Shown piece by piece: positions 35,029 to 44,179 of a stretch of DNA of 64,000 nucleotides. Location: NCBI GenBank assembly GCA_902388495.1, contig CABMPP010000002.1:1-64000 (forward strand), written 5' to 3'. Below the pieces are notes generated by a model that did not search any database, had not been told where the DNA came from, and saw only the letters and a program-made list of their open reading frames with translations. Every line of letters starts with the position of its first letter. Position 1 is the first letter of the stretch. This stretch comes from an uncultured Bacteroides sp. (lineage in GTDB: Bacteria; Bacteroidota; Bacteroidia; Bacteroidales; Bacteroidaceae). Both the position numbers and the translations under genes were made by a program.

Positions 35029-37211
35029 AATCTTTCCCCCATTACATCCAGCACGATGTCATGGATTGCGGCCCCACCTGCCTACGTATGGTCTCCGCCT
35101 TCTACGGAAAGCGTTATTCATTGGAAGGATTGAGGGAAAAGTCATTCATCACCCGCGAAGGAGTCTCCATGCTGGGTATCAGCGAAGCGGCGGAGAAACT
35201 CGGCCTGCGGAGCATCTGCGTGCAAGTAAGTTATGAAATGCTGCTGGAAGCTCCCCTGCCCTGCATCGTGCATTGGAACCAGCAACACTTCGTAGTAGTC
35301 TACCGAATAAACAGCAAGCATGTTTGGGTAGCTGACCCCGGGGCAGGGAAACTGAAATATACCCGTGAAGAATTCTGCCGTTGCTGGCTGAGCGCAAAGA
35401 AAGACGGAGAAGACACGGGAGTGGCATTATTGCTGGAGCCGACACCGGAATTCTACATCATGGAAGATGAAGGAGAAGCGGTGAACTATAAAGGTTTCGG
35501 CTTTCTGTACTCATACCTAAAACCTTACAAACAACTGGTGGGGCAACTGCTATTGGGCTTGTTGCTGGGCAGCATGATACAACTTATGCTGCCCTTCCTC
35601 ACGCAGAGCATCGTAGATTTCGGTATTAACAACCAGAATCTCGGCTTCATCTATCTGGTACTCATCGCTCAACTGATGCTCACCTTCAGCAGCAGCGCCG
35701 TAGAGTTCATCCGAGGATGGATATTGCTGCACCTGGGCACACGCATCAACATCGCCCTTATCTCCGATTTCCTTATCAAACTGATGAAGCTCCCTATGGG
35801 ATACTTCGACACCAAAATGACGGGCGACATCCTGCAACGCATCAACGACCACACCCGCATACAAAACTTCCTGACAGGAAGCAGCCTCAGCGTAGTGTTC
35901 TCTACCTTCAACATCGTGATATTCGGCATTGTACTGCTGGTGTACAGCGGCATGATATTCCTTATCTTCATGGGAGGAAGCGCCCTCTACATAGCCTACG
36001 TATGGCTCTTCATGAAGAAGCGCGCGGAGCTGGACCACAAGCGTTTTGCACAACAAAGCGCCAACCAGAGCACCGTAGTGCAACTGGTGAACGGAATGCA
36101 GGAAATAAAGCTGAGTGCCTGCGAGAGGCAGAAGCGCTGGGAATGGGAGCGCATCCAGGCGCGGCTGTTCAAAGTAAATATCAAAAGCCTTGCCTTGAGG
36201 CAATATCAGGATTCGGGAGCAGTGCTCATCAACCAGACAAAGAATATCGTGATTACAGGTTTGGTGGCCTCGCTGGTGGTGCAAGGACAAATGACGCTGG
36301 GTATGATGCTTTCCGTGCAGTACATCATCGGGCAGCTGAACAGCCCGATAAACGACCTCATCGCCTTTGCCCGTGACATGCAAGACGCACGCCTCAGCAC
36401 AAACCGGTTGAGCGAGGTACGGGACAAGCCCGACGAGGAAGATCCGGCAAAGGAGTTGATAAGGGAGATACCTATAGGGAAAGACCTCAGGATAGAAAAA
36501 CTAAGCTTCAAATATGATCCGCTGAATGAAACACCCACGCTGGACAACATCAGCCTGGATATAGGATCGGGCAAGCAGACCGCCATCGTAGGCATGAGCG
36601 GGAGCGGAAAAACCACATTGGTAAAACTGCTGCTGGGGTTCTATCCGCCTGCAAGCGGGCAAATATTGCTGGGCGATATACCTTTGGAGAACTTCAGCAT
36701 CAGGGAGTGGAGAAAACGCTGCGGCGTAGTGATGCAGGACGGCTTCATCTTCTCGGACAGCATCGCGGGAAACATTGCCCCCGGAGTGGAGCACATCGAC
36801 AAGGCACGGTTGCAGCATGCGGCAGAAGTGGCGAACATACAGGGATTTATCGGAGACTTGCCGCTGGGCTACAATACCCGGATAGGCCAGGAAGGACACG
36901 GACTGAGCCAGGGGCAGAAGCAGCGTATTCTCATTGCCCGCGCCGTATACAAGAATCCGGAATTCATCTTCTTTGATGAAGCCACCAACGCACTGGACGC
37001 CAACAACGAACGCATCATCATGGAGAACCTGCAAAAGTTCTTTGAAGGAAGAACATCGGTAATAGTAGCCCATCGGCTGAGCACTGTGCGCCATGCAGAC
37101 CGGATCGTAGTAATAGAACAGGGACGGATAGCCGAAGAGGGAACACATGAGGAACTGATTGCAAGGGAAGGAAGATATTACAAGCTGGTGAAGAATCAGT
37201 TGGAGCTATAA
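35025..37211 (+). CDS. Peptidase-containing ABC transporter (C39-ABC exporter)
   Basis: Protein of 728 aa, the standard length for bacteriocin-type peptidase-containing ABC transporters. The C39 protease domain (1-130) has Gln9, Cys15 in MDCGPTCL, His88 in QQHFVVV and Asp104 in WVADP. About six membrane helices span 160-440. The ATPase has Walker A GMSGSGKTT near 523, an LSQGQ signature near 626 and Walker B FIFFDEATN near 647. It should cut the leader after Gly-Gly and export the core across the inner membrane. Its substrate is most likely the 66-aa peptide encoded upstream. It lies 10 bp before the adaptor gene. Confidence 0.95.
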   Translation: MKSFPHYIQHDVMDCGPTCLRMVSAFYGKRYSLEGLREKSFITREGVSMLGISEAAEKLGLRSICVQVSYEMLLEAPLPCIVHWNQQHFVVVYRINSKHVWVADPGAGKLKYTREEFCRCWLSAKKDGEDTGVALLLEPTPEFYIMEDEGEAVNYKGFGFLYSYLKPYKQLVGQLLLGLLLGSMIQLMLPFLTQSIVDFGINNQNLGFIYLVLIAQLMLTFSSSAVEFIRGWILLHLGTRINIALISDFLIKLMKLPMGYFDTKMTGDILQRINDHTRIQNFLTGSSLSVVFSTFNIVIFGIVLLVYSGMIFLIFMGGSALYIAYVWLFMKKRAELDHKRFAQQSANQSTVVQLVNGMQEIKLSACERQKRWEWERIQARLFKVNIKSLALRQYQDSGAVLINQTKNIVITGLVASLVVQGQMTLGMMLSVQYIIGQLNSPINDLIAFARDMQDARLSTNRLSEVRDKPDEEDPAKELIREIPIGKDLRIEKLSFKYDPLNETPTLDNISLDIGSGKQTAIVGMSGSGKTTLVKLLLGFYPPASGQILLGDIPLENFSIREWRKRCGVVMQDGFIFSDSIAGNIAPGVEHIDKARLQHAAEVANIQGFIGDLPLGYNTRIGQEGHGLSQGQKQRILIARAVYKNPEFIFFDEATNALDANNERIIMENLQKFFEGRTSVIVAHRLSTVRHADRIVVIEQGRIAEEGTHEELIAREGRYYKLVKNQLEL

Positions 37212-37221
37212 GTGGGAGTGG

Positions 37222-38517
37222 ATGGAAAAAGAGACGAAAGACATAGAATTGAGATGCGAGGAAGTGCAGGAGATACTGACACGACCGCCGCATACGCTGA
37301 TACGGTGGGGCATCACGGTGTTCTTCATCGTGCTGGCCCTCTTCTTTATCGGCGGCTGCTTCTTTAAATATCCCGACGTGATAAGCGCCCCGGTCACCAT
37401 CACCACGGAGCATCCGCCCGTATGGATTGTGGCACGGGGAAACGGAAAGATAAAAGAAGTGTATCACAAGGACCGGGATTCGGTATGGACCGAAGACATC
37501 ATTGCCGTGCTCGAGAATCCGGCTGCAACGGAAGATGTGCTGCTGCTGAAAAAGGAATTGGATGCCTTCAGCCCGGCAGACAGCAGCGTATGCACAAAGT
37601 TGTTTCCCGAAAGACTGATATTGGGAAGCATACAGAATGCATACGCCTCATTCCTGAAAAGCCTGACGGATTACCGGAATTTCCTTTCGCTGGACCTCTA
37701 TAAGCAGAAGATAGAGGCCACCCGAAAAGAATTGCAGGAATACCGGAACTACATAGCCCACCTGAAAAAGCAGGCGGAACTGGATAAGGAGCAGGTGCAG
37801 ATAGCCGAGACTTCGCACCGCAGGGAAAAGAAACTCTTCGACGAAGGGCTGACCGCACAGTCGGAATACGAAGAAGCCAAACAGACCTTCCTGAACAAAC
37901 AGCAGGGGCGGGAGCAGTTAATGACTTCCCTCTCGTCCGCCAAAATACAGGAAGCGCAACTGCAACAGAACATCGTAGAAACCCAAATGGAGCAAAGCCG
38001 CGAAGCCAACAACCTGCTGACGGCATTGAAGGCCGCCCGCAATGAGTTACAGGTCAGCATCAACGACTGGGAACTGGCATATCTGTTCACGAGCCCGGCA
38101 AGCGGCATACTGTCCTACAACAATATCTGGCAAAAGAACCAGAACGTCAACAGTGGAGACAAGGTATTCTCGATAGTGGCACAGGAGACAGGGGACATCA
38201 TCGGAAAGATAAAACTCCCCGTCGGCGGTTCGGGAAAAGTGATGCCCGGTCAGCGGGTGAACATCAGTGTAACGGGTTATCCGTACATGGAATTCGGCTT
38301 CCTCACAGGCAAGGTTATGTCTGTCTCCCTGCTGGCAGATGACGAGAGTACCTATACCGTCACCATAAGCCTGCCGCAGGATTTACGCACTTCATACAAC
38401 AAGACGTTGGAGTTCAAAGGAGAAATGACTGGCACAGCGGAGGTGATGACAGACGAACGGAGCGTAACCGAGAGATTGCTCAGTCCGCTACGCTATTTGT
38501 GGGAGAAGTATTTATAA
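37222..38517 (+). CDS. HlyD-family periplasmic adaptor
   Basis: Protein of 431 aa with one N-terminal membrane helix (about 32-52), a barrel-sandwich domain (VWIVARGNGKIKEVYHKDRD), a long coiled-coil hairpin at about 140-280 and a second beta domain (SGILSYNNIW, GQRVNISVTGYPYMEFG). It should link the C39-ABC exporter to an outer-membrane channel. No TolC-like gene is in the cluster, so a shared TolC elsewhere is implied. Last clear gene of the secretion operon. Confidence 0.9.
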   Translation: MEKETKDIELRCEEVQEILTRPPHTLIRWGITVFFIVLALFFIGGCFFKYPDVISAPVTITTEHPPVWIVARGNGKIKEVYHKDRDSVWTEDIIAVLENPAATEDVLLLKKELDAFSPADSSVCTKLFPERLILGSIQNAYASFLKSLTDYRNFLSLDLYKQKIEATRKELQEYRNYIAHLKKQAELDKEQVQIAETSHRREKKLFDEGLTAQSEYEEAKQTFLNKQQGREQLMTSLSSAKIQEAQLQQNIVETQMEQSREANNLLTALKAARNELQVSINDWELAYLFTSPASGILSYNNIWQKNQNVNSGDKVFSIVAQETGDIIGKIKLPVGGSGKVMPGQRVNISVTGYPYMEFGFLTGKVMSVSLLADDESTYTVTISLPQDLRTSYNKTLEFKGEMTGTAEVMTDERSVTERLLSPLRYLWEKYL

Positions 38518-38525
38518 AAAAAGTA

Positions 38526-38557
38526 AACCGTTTCTGCCCTCGCGGGTAAAAACGGTT
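38526..38557 (+). terminator. Hairpin at the end of the secretion operon
   Basis: AACCGTTT (38526-38533) pairs with AAACGGTT (38550-38557), with an inner CCC/GGG stem. It is not followed by a T-run, so termination strength is uncertain. Confidence 0.5.
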
Positions 38558-38570
38558 AAGTCAATAATAC

Positions 38571-38714
38571 ATGAAAAAACGCTATTTAGAGAGAGTCTCT
38601 TCTATTATGAATAATCTATATCAAGATTGTTCTCAGACCGGAAGAACTTTCATAAAGTATCAATTCTTCAAATCCGATACAAAGGTAAAGAATCCCGAAG
38701 AGACTAACAAATAA
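38571..38714 (+). CDS. Possible 47-aa small protein downstream of the adaptor gene
   Basis: An ATG-started frame of 47 codons, basic (MKKRYLERVS start) and ending KVKNPEETNK, with one Cys and no membrane helix or double-glycine leader. It lies between the hairpin after the HlyD gene and the rbfA promoter, in the only gap of over 300 bp in this stretch. It could be a small immunity or accessory protein or a chance frame. No homology is recognised. Confidence 0.3.
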   Translation: MKKRYLERVSSIMNNLYQDCSQTGRTFIKYQFFKSDTKVKNPEETNK

Positions 38715-38806
38715 AATCTACCAATTGGCAAATATTATCGACCAAAAGCCTCCGGAGTGCAAATGAAAAAAAAAGTATAAATAGCGCACTGAATAATATA
38801 TTTACG

Positions 38807-38814
38807 TAACTTTG
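38807..38814 (+). promoter_or_regulatory. -7 element of rbfA
   Basis: TAACTTTG, 26 bp before the rbfA ATG. Confidence 0.6.
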
Positions 38815-38840
38815 CTCTCTAATTCAAAAAAGAGAATCGT

Positions 38841-39173
38841 ATGGAAACTACCAGACAGAACAAAATAGCCCGCCTGCTCCAAAAAGAGTTGAGCGACATC
38901 TTCTTGTTGCAAACCAAGTCAATGCCCGGTATACTGATTTCGGTCAGTGCCGTACGCATCAGCCCCGATATGAGTGTGGCACGTGCCTACCTCAGCGTAT
39001 TCCCTTCGGAAAAGAGCGAAGAAATCATCAAGAACGTCAATGCGAACATGAAGTCCATCCGCTTTGAACTGGGCACACGTGTACGCCACCAGTTGCGCAT
39101 CATTCCCGAGCTGAAGTTCTTCGTGGACGATTCGCTGGACTACCTGGAACGGATTGATGAATTGCTGAAATAG
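38841..39173 (+). CDS. rbfA: Ribosome-binding factor A
   Basis: Protein of 110 aa of the KH-like RbfA fold: TRQNKIARLLQKELSDIF start, VSAVRISPDMSVARAYLSVF core and ELKFFVDDSLDYLERIDELL end. It helps mature the 30S subunit 5' end of 16S rRNA. Its stop TAG shares its last base with the GTG start of the downstream permease, so the two are translationally coupled. Confidence 0.95.
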   Translation: METTRQNKIARLLQKELSDIFLLQTKSMPGILISVSAVRISPDMSVARAYLSVFPSEKSEEIIKNVNANMKSIRFELGTRVRHQLRIIPELKFFVDDSLDYLERIDELLK

Positions 39174-40399
39174 TGAATCTTCCGTTCTACATAGCCCGCC
39201 GGTATCTCTTCTCCAAGAAGAAGCACAATGCCATCAATATCATCTCCGGTATTTCGGTATGCGGGGTGGCGTTGGCAACTTTGGCGCTGGTGTGTACCCT
39301 CTCCGTGTTCAACGGCTTTCAGGATATGGTAGCGGGGTTCTTTACCGCCTTCGACCCCGAACTGAAGATTACCATCCGGGAAGGAAAAGTATTCGACCCG
39401 AATGAAGGGCGCGTCCGGCAAGTACGCGCCCTGCCCGAGATTGACATCTGGACGGAAACCCTGGAAGAGAACGCCATGGTGCAGTATAAAGATCGCCAGG
39501 CCATGGCCGTCATCAAGGGAGTGGAAGATAACTTCGAACAGCTCACCTCCATTGACAGTTTGCTGTACGGCACGGGAGAATTTATACTGAAAGATTCTCT
39601 GGTAGATTACGGCGTGCTGGGAGTGGAGCTGATATCCGAACTGGGAACGGGCATCCAGTTTGTAGACCCGCTGCAAGTCTATGCTCCCAAGCGAAACGTA
39701 CGGGTAAACATAGCCAACCCTACCGCTGCTTTCAACCGGGATTACCTCTTCTCGCCCGGAGCAGTCTTTGTAGTGAACCAGCAAAAGTACGATGCCCGCT
39801 ATATACTGACCTCCCTCAGCTTTGCACGCCGTCTGTTCAATTATGATACGGAGGTTTCTGCCATCGAACTAAAGCTGAAACCCGGTTCCAACGTCAACGC
39901 TGTGCAAAAGAAAATGGAGAATATACTTGGCGACCGCTTTGTCGTGCTGAATCGTTATGAACAGCAGGCCGACGTTTTCCGCATCATGGAAATCGAAAAG
40001 TTCATTTCTTACCTCTTCCTTACCTTTATACTTGCCATTGCATGCTTCAACGTCATCGGCTCACTGTCCATGCTGATACTGGACAAACGTGAAGACGTGG
40101 AAACACTCCGCAACTTGGGAGCGGACGACCGTCTCATTGCCCGCATATTCCTTTTTGAAGGACGACTGATTTCCGTCTTCGGTGCATTTTTCGGTATCAT
40201 TTTAGGATTGCTACTATGCTTCCTGCAACAACACTTCGGACTCATTTCATTGGGAGGAGGCAACGGTAGCTTCGTGGTCGATGCCTATCCGGTAAGTGTA
40301 CACCTGACGGATGTGATACTGGTATTTGTGACTGTCATCGCCGTAGGTTTCCTGTCTGTCTGGTACCCGGTAAGGTATCTCAGCAAACGGTTACTTTAG
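39173..40399 (+). CDS. ABC transporter permease, LolC/LolE-like
   Basis: Protein of 408 aa with a GTG start that overlaps the rbfA stop (TAGTG). One membrane helix near residues 20-45 (INIISGISVCGVALATLALVC), a large periplasmic domain at 50-265 and three C-terminal helices form the MacB/FtsX-like layout of lipoprotein-releasing permeases. The N-terminal FYIARRYLFSKKKHNAINIIS is characteristic. It likely releases lipoproteins from the inner membrane with an ATPase coded elsewhere. The overlap with rbfA is the reason for preferring the GTG. Confidence 0.88.
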   Translation: MNLPFYIARRYLFSKKKHNAINIISGISVCGVALATLALVCTLSVFNGFQDMVAGFFTAFDPELKITIREGKVFDPNEGRVRQVRALPEIDIWTETLEENAMVQYKDRQAMAVIKGVEDNFEQLTSIDSLLYGTGEFILKDSLVDYGVLGVELISELGTGIQFVDPLQVYAPKRNVRVNIANPTAAFNRDYLFSPGAVFVVNQQKYDARYILTSLSFARRLFNYDTEVSAIELKLKPGSNVNAVQKKMENILGDRFVVLNRYEQQADVFRIMEIEKFISYLFLTFILAIACFNVIGSLSMLILDKREDVETLRNLGADDRLIARIFLFEGRLISVFGAFFGIILGLLLCFLQQHFGLISLGGGNGSFVVDAYPVSVHLTDVILVFVTVIAVGFLSVWYPVRYLSKRLL

Positions 40400-40482
40400 T
40401 ACTTTTTTACAAGGAAAGCAGGCATTCCTATTACGCTACACATCTTTTAACGCTTATTCTCACTTTATTTGAATTTAATTCG

Positions 40483-40490
40483 TACTTTTG
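40483..40490 (+). promoter_or_regulatory. -7 element of the paired kinase operon
   Basis: TACTTTTG, 27 bp before the start codon of the histidine kinase. Confidence 0.55.
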
Positions 40491-40517
40491 TAAAAGATAC
40501 AACAAAACACAAATTGT

Positions 40518-41594
40518 ATGAGATTCTATATTTCCCTATTACTGTTAGTATTTCTTCCTTCTGTTGGTTATGCCATCAATGACAGCTTACAGATAGAAGC
40601 CGATAAATATATGCAGGCACAACAGTATGAAGCGGCTGCAAAGTTATACGAAGAGATCGGGAATAAATCGGATTCCGCTTACCAAGAGGCAAACTCAAAA
40701 AAAATAAATGACCTACGCAAGGCTTATTCCATCAAAGAACTGGAGCTTGCCAATAAGCAACAACAAAATCATATCCTGCTACTAGCACTAATCATTCTGC
40801 CTATCGGCATTTTTATTGCCGTCGGCAGCATCATCTTCCTGAGCAAACAAAGAAAGAAACTCACCCTCTCGCAACGGAAACTCCAAGAGGCGCAGAAGGA
40901 AGTGGAAAAATCCATATACAATAAAAGCCTGTTCCTGTCGAATATGAGCCACGAGATACGCACTCCTTTGAATGCGTTGTCCGGCTTCTCGGATATACTG
41001 ACGACTCCGGGCATCGACGAAGAAACACGCAAACAATGTAATGACATCATCCAGCTGAACTCCCGCTTGCTGTTGAATTTGGTAAACGACATAGTGGACA
41101 TCTCCTGTCTGGACCTGACGAACATAAAGTTTAACCTCACAACGTGCGATGCAATTCCTCTTTGCGAAGGCATCATCCAGACACTGGAAGGCATCAAGCA
41201 AACACAGGCGGAAATCTCTTTCGAATCGTCACTTTCCGCACTGGAGATAGAAACCGATACCATGAGGCTGCATCAAGTGCTCATCAACATATTGGTGAAT
41301 GCAACAAAGTTTACCAAAGAGGGCAGCATCGTCTTGGGACTTGAACTGAACGAACAGGGCATGGCCCAGTTCTCCGTGACCGACACCGGCTGCGGCATTC
41401 CGCCGGAGAAACAAGGCAAGATATTCGAACGCTTCGAGCGCGTCAATGAGAAGGCACAGGGAACAGGACTCGGTCTGTCCATCTGCCAACTTATCATCAC
41501 CCGTCTCGGAGGGGAAATTTGGATCGATCCGGAATACACAGACGGATGCCGTTTCGTCTTTACTCATCCTTTAAAGCAGGAGGAAAAGAAATGA
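40518..41594 (+). CDS. Sensor histidine kinase, active-type
   Basis: Protein of 358 aa with a signal peptide (to about Ala19), a short TPR-like helical region (22-80), a membrane helix (85-108), a coiled linker and a complete kinase core. FLSNMSHEIRTPLNAL carries His145, then the N-box NILVNATKFT, G1 DTGCGIP and G2 GTGLGLSI. No receiver domain is attached. It overlaps the following pseudo-kinase gene by four bases (ATGA), so the two products probably work as a pair. A cognate regulator is not visible nearby. Confidence 0.9.
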   Translation: MRFYISLLLLVFLPSVGYAINDSLQIEADKYMQAQQYEAAAKLYEEIGNKSDSAYQEANSKKINDLRKAYSIKELELANKQQQNHILLLALIILPIGIFIAVGSIIFLSKQRKKLTLSQRKLQEAQKEVEKSIYNKSLFLSNMSHEIRTPLNALSGFSDILTTPGIDEETRKQCNDIIQLNSRLLLNLVNDIVDISCLDLTNIKFNLTTCDAIPLCEGIIQTLEGIKQTQAEISFESSLSALEIETDTMRLHQVLINILVNATKFTKEGSIVLGLELNEQGMAQFSVTDTGCGIPPEKQGKIFERFERVNEKAQGTGLGLSICQLIITRLGGEIWIDPEYTDGCRFVFTHPLKQEEKK

Positions 41595-43540
41595 AGAAAG
41601 CAATACTCATCCTCCTATTTTTGAACGCCGTTCTTTGCGGAGGAAAGATACAAGCATCAGAATCCGACACTGATCAGTCACGCGACAGCATCTTCCGGGT
41701 AGCTGCCTCGCAGCCTAACGACACATTGCGTTCCAAGTTCCTCAGGGGGATATTCGAACAGCAAATCAGCCGGGAATCGGCTATGGAATATCTGGATTCG
41801 GCGTACGCACTCAGCATCAGGAAGCAGTTGAATACTGAAGAACTATGGGCACTCTTCGACTATTGCCGCCGCTATGAATTCTGCAGCGACATAGTCAATA
41901 TGGATAAGTATCTTCAACTGCTGAAAGATGCCAGCAGCCGATATAAGATATATACATTTTACTATACTGCATGGATGGCGATGCTCCAGATGCGATGTAT
42001 GCAGGGAGACACCGAGTACGCCATCCTGGAAGCCAAAAAAGTGCGTGAAGAAGCCGCTTCCTTAAAACAAGAGAACGGCGTTTTCATCGCTTCCCTTGCA
42101 TTGGCGCAGGCATATTACTTTGCCAAACAAGATAAAGACGCCATCGAAGTCTACGAACGGGTTTTAAAAGAAAATCCCGACGCAAACAACAACGCATTGT
42201 TGTCTATTTACGGCAGACTGGCCGAACTCTATAAAAAAGAAAAGAAGTATCCGGAAGCTCTTCATAAATTGCAGCAACGACTTGATGTAATGAACAAGAT
42301 AAGTGGAGGAGCTCCGCTATCGGATACGTACAGAAGTGTATTCTTAGGAATAGAGAATGCGTTCTGCACCATCTATATGGAAACCGGAGATAGAGAAAAG
42401 ATGAGACAGCATCTGGAACAGGCCCGGAAATATTGCGATGAAAGCAGTTTCTTTGCAGGGATGATGGACTATTATGCTTTGTGGGGAGATTACTATCGAC
42501 TCAACAAAGAGTGGGACAAGTCTCTCGCAGAATTCGACCGGGCGCTTTCTATATGTCGGGAAACGGCCCCCCTCCGCACAAACAATATACTCAAAATGAA
42601 AGCGGGAACCCTCATGGAAAGTGGCCGTTATAAAGAAGCTGCCGAAATATATCGGGTAGCCGCCCAAAAGAGCGACTCCCTCAACCGGGACATCATACTC
42701 CGCCACGAAGAGACTTATGACGCCAACTATACGATACAAAATGCACTGCTTCAAAAAGAAGAACTAAAGAAAGGATATCGACTCGGACAAGTAATTACCG
42801 CCGGCATCATTCTAATCTTTTTAATTGTCGTCATAGTCCGCGCCATACATTTAAGAGAATTGTTGCACCGCTCGGAAAAGCAGACCCGCGAAGCGTTCGA
42901 AATGATGAAAGCCTGCGACAAAATGAAGGAGCGCTTTTTGCATAACATCACCTTCGAGATACGCATACCGCTGAATAGCGTAGTGGGTTTCTCCGAATTG
43001 TTGTCTTCGGAAAGTGGTTTGCAGGAGAGCGAAATAGAGGAATATTCGCTTGCAATAAAAAAGAATTCCATCAAGTTGCTGGCATTGATTAACAATATCC
43101 TCGATTTATCGCGCCTGGAAGCCGGCATGATGCGCTTCAATGTGCAGGAATGCGACATCGTACAACTTTGCAAAGAAGCCAAAATGATGATAAACATGCA
43201 GTTCCCTCAAATCGTAGAACTGAACTTCCGAACAGACTTGGAGGAATTGATGATCCAAGCGGACAGCAAATGGTTTCTGAAGTTACTGACTGCTCTCTTC
43301 TCCGTCCCCGGAGATTATACAGGGGAAGGGTGCAAAGTAGAATATACATTAAGTAAAGCCGGCAAATATCTGACTGTTGTTGTGAAAGGAAGCCCGCTCT
43401 ACCAATGCTGGGAGGATGAACAAGAACAACGCATCCTGCACGACATAAACCGCCTGTATGTGGAAACTTTCAAAGGGAGCTATCGGGTACTTGGAAAAGA
43501 AAATGAGAAGATAGTAGATATTACCTATCCTATCTCCTGA
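41591..43540 (+). CDS. TPR sensor with a degenerate histidine kinase domain
   Basis: Protein of 649 aa from MKKAILILLF. A signal peptide is followed by TPR helices at about 45-375, a membrane helix at 400-417 and a DHp-like region. The H-box reads HNITFEIRIPLNSV, so Phe455 replaces the phospho-acceptor His of SHEIRTPLN. The ATPase part lacks N-, G1- and G2-box motifs (LLTALFSVPGDYTGEG stands where the N-box would be). It cannot be an ordinary kinase and may act as a regulatory partner for the active kinase coded just before it. The start is set by the ATGA overlap; an upstream ATG at 41519 lies inside the previous gene. Confidence 0.8.
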   Translation: MKKAILILLFLNAVLCGGKIQASESDTDQSRDSIFRVAASQPNDTLRSKFLRGIFEQQISRESAMEYLDSAYALSIRKQLNTEELWALFDYCRRYEFCSDIVNMDKYLQLLKDASSRYKIYTFYYTAWMAMLQMRCMQGDTEYAILEAKKVREEAASLKQENGVFIASLALAQAYYFAKQDKDAIEVYERVLKENPDANNNALLSIYGRLAELYKKEKKYPEALHKLQQRLDVMNKISGGAPLSDTYRSVFLGIENAFCTIYMETGDREKMRQHLEQARKYCDESSFFAGMMDYYALWGDYYRLNKEWDKSLAEFDRALSICRETAPLRTNNILKMKAGTLMESGRYKEAAEIYRVAAQKSDSLNRDIILRHEETYDANYTIQNALLQKEELKKGYRLGQVITAGIILIFLIVVIVRAIHLRELLHRSEKQTREAFEMMKACDKMKERFLHNITFEIRIPLNSVVGFSELLSSESGLQESEIEEYSLAIKKNSIKLLALINNILDLSRLEAGMMRFNVQECDIVQLCKEAKMMINMQFPQIVELNFRTDLEELMIQADSKWFLKLLTALFSVPGDYTGEGCKVEYTLSKAGKYLTVVVKGSPLYQCWEDEQEQRILHDINRLYVETFKGSYRVLGKENEKIVDITYPIS

Positions 43541-43543
43541 TGC

Positions 43544-44173
43544 CTATTTCTTACGGATGATAGTCAGACCATCACGAAGGGGAAGAATGACTTTCTCGAC
43601 GCGGACGTCTTGCGCCACCAGGTCGTTGAATGCTTTGATGCCGATAGTTTGCAAGTCTGTGCGGTGGGGGTGCTCTTCGAGCACATGACCGTCCCATAAA
43701 GTATTATCGGCGATAATATAGCCACCATCGGAAAGGCGGGCAAGTACCATTTCATAATAATCGATATACTTGCGCTTATCTCCGTCAATGAAAGCAAGAT
43801 CGAAAGTAAGATCCAACCGAGGCACAAGTTTCAGGGCATCACCAATGTAGAATTTTATTTTATCGGCATAGGGAGACCGCTCCAACCAGGGACGGGTAAA
43901 GTCTTCCTGCTCGTCATTGATTTCGAACGTATGCAGTATTCCGTCCCCGGGCAGCCCCTCGGCAATGCAAAGGGCGGAATAGCCGCTATAAGTTCCTATC
44001 TCCAACACCTGACGCGGACGTATCATCCTGACAAACATTTTGAGCATGCGTCCCTGCAAATGACCCGAAGCCATGCGGGGATACAGCAATTTGACATGCG
44101 TATCGCGATAGAGGGCTTTCAGATAATCGCCCTCTTCGTCGATATGTTGCAGGATATATTCGTCGAGTGTCAT
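43544..44173 (-). CDS. O-methyltransferase (caffeoyl-CoA OMT-like family)
   Basis: Class I SAM-dependent O-methyltransferase of 209 aa. RQVLEIGTYSGYSALCIAEGL is motif I (residues 53-73), HTFEINDEQ the acidic SAM-ribose site, FDLAFIDGDKRKYIDYYE a metal-site-like motif, and IIADNTLWDGHV follows. Substrate is unknown; bacterial members often act on catechol-like compounds. It is the last gene of aroQ-pyk-OMT, 6 bp after pyk, and converges on the pseudo-kinase gene with a 3-bp gap. Confidence 0.88.
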   Translation of the reverse strand: MTLDEYILQHIDEEGDYLKALYRDTHVKLLYPRMASGHLQGRMLKMFVRMIRPRQVLEIGTYSGYSALCIAEGLPGDGILHTFEINDEQEDFTRPWLERSPYADKIKFYIGDALKLVPRLDLTFDLAFIDGDKRKYIDYYEMVLARLSDGGYIIADNTLWDGHVLEEHPHRTDLQTIGIKAFNDLVAQDVRVEKVILPLRDGLTIIRKK

Positions 44174-44179
44174 AGTGGG

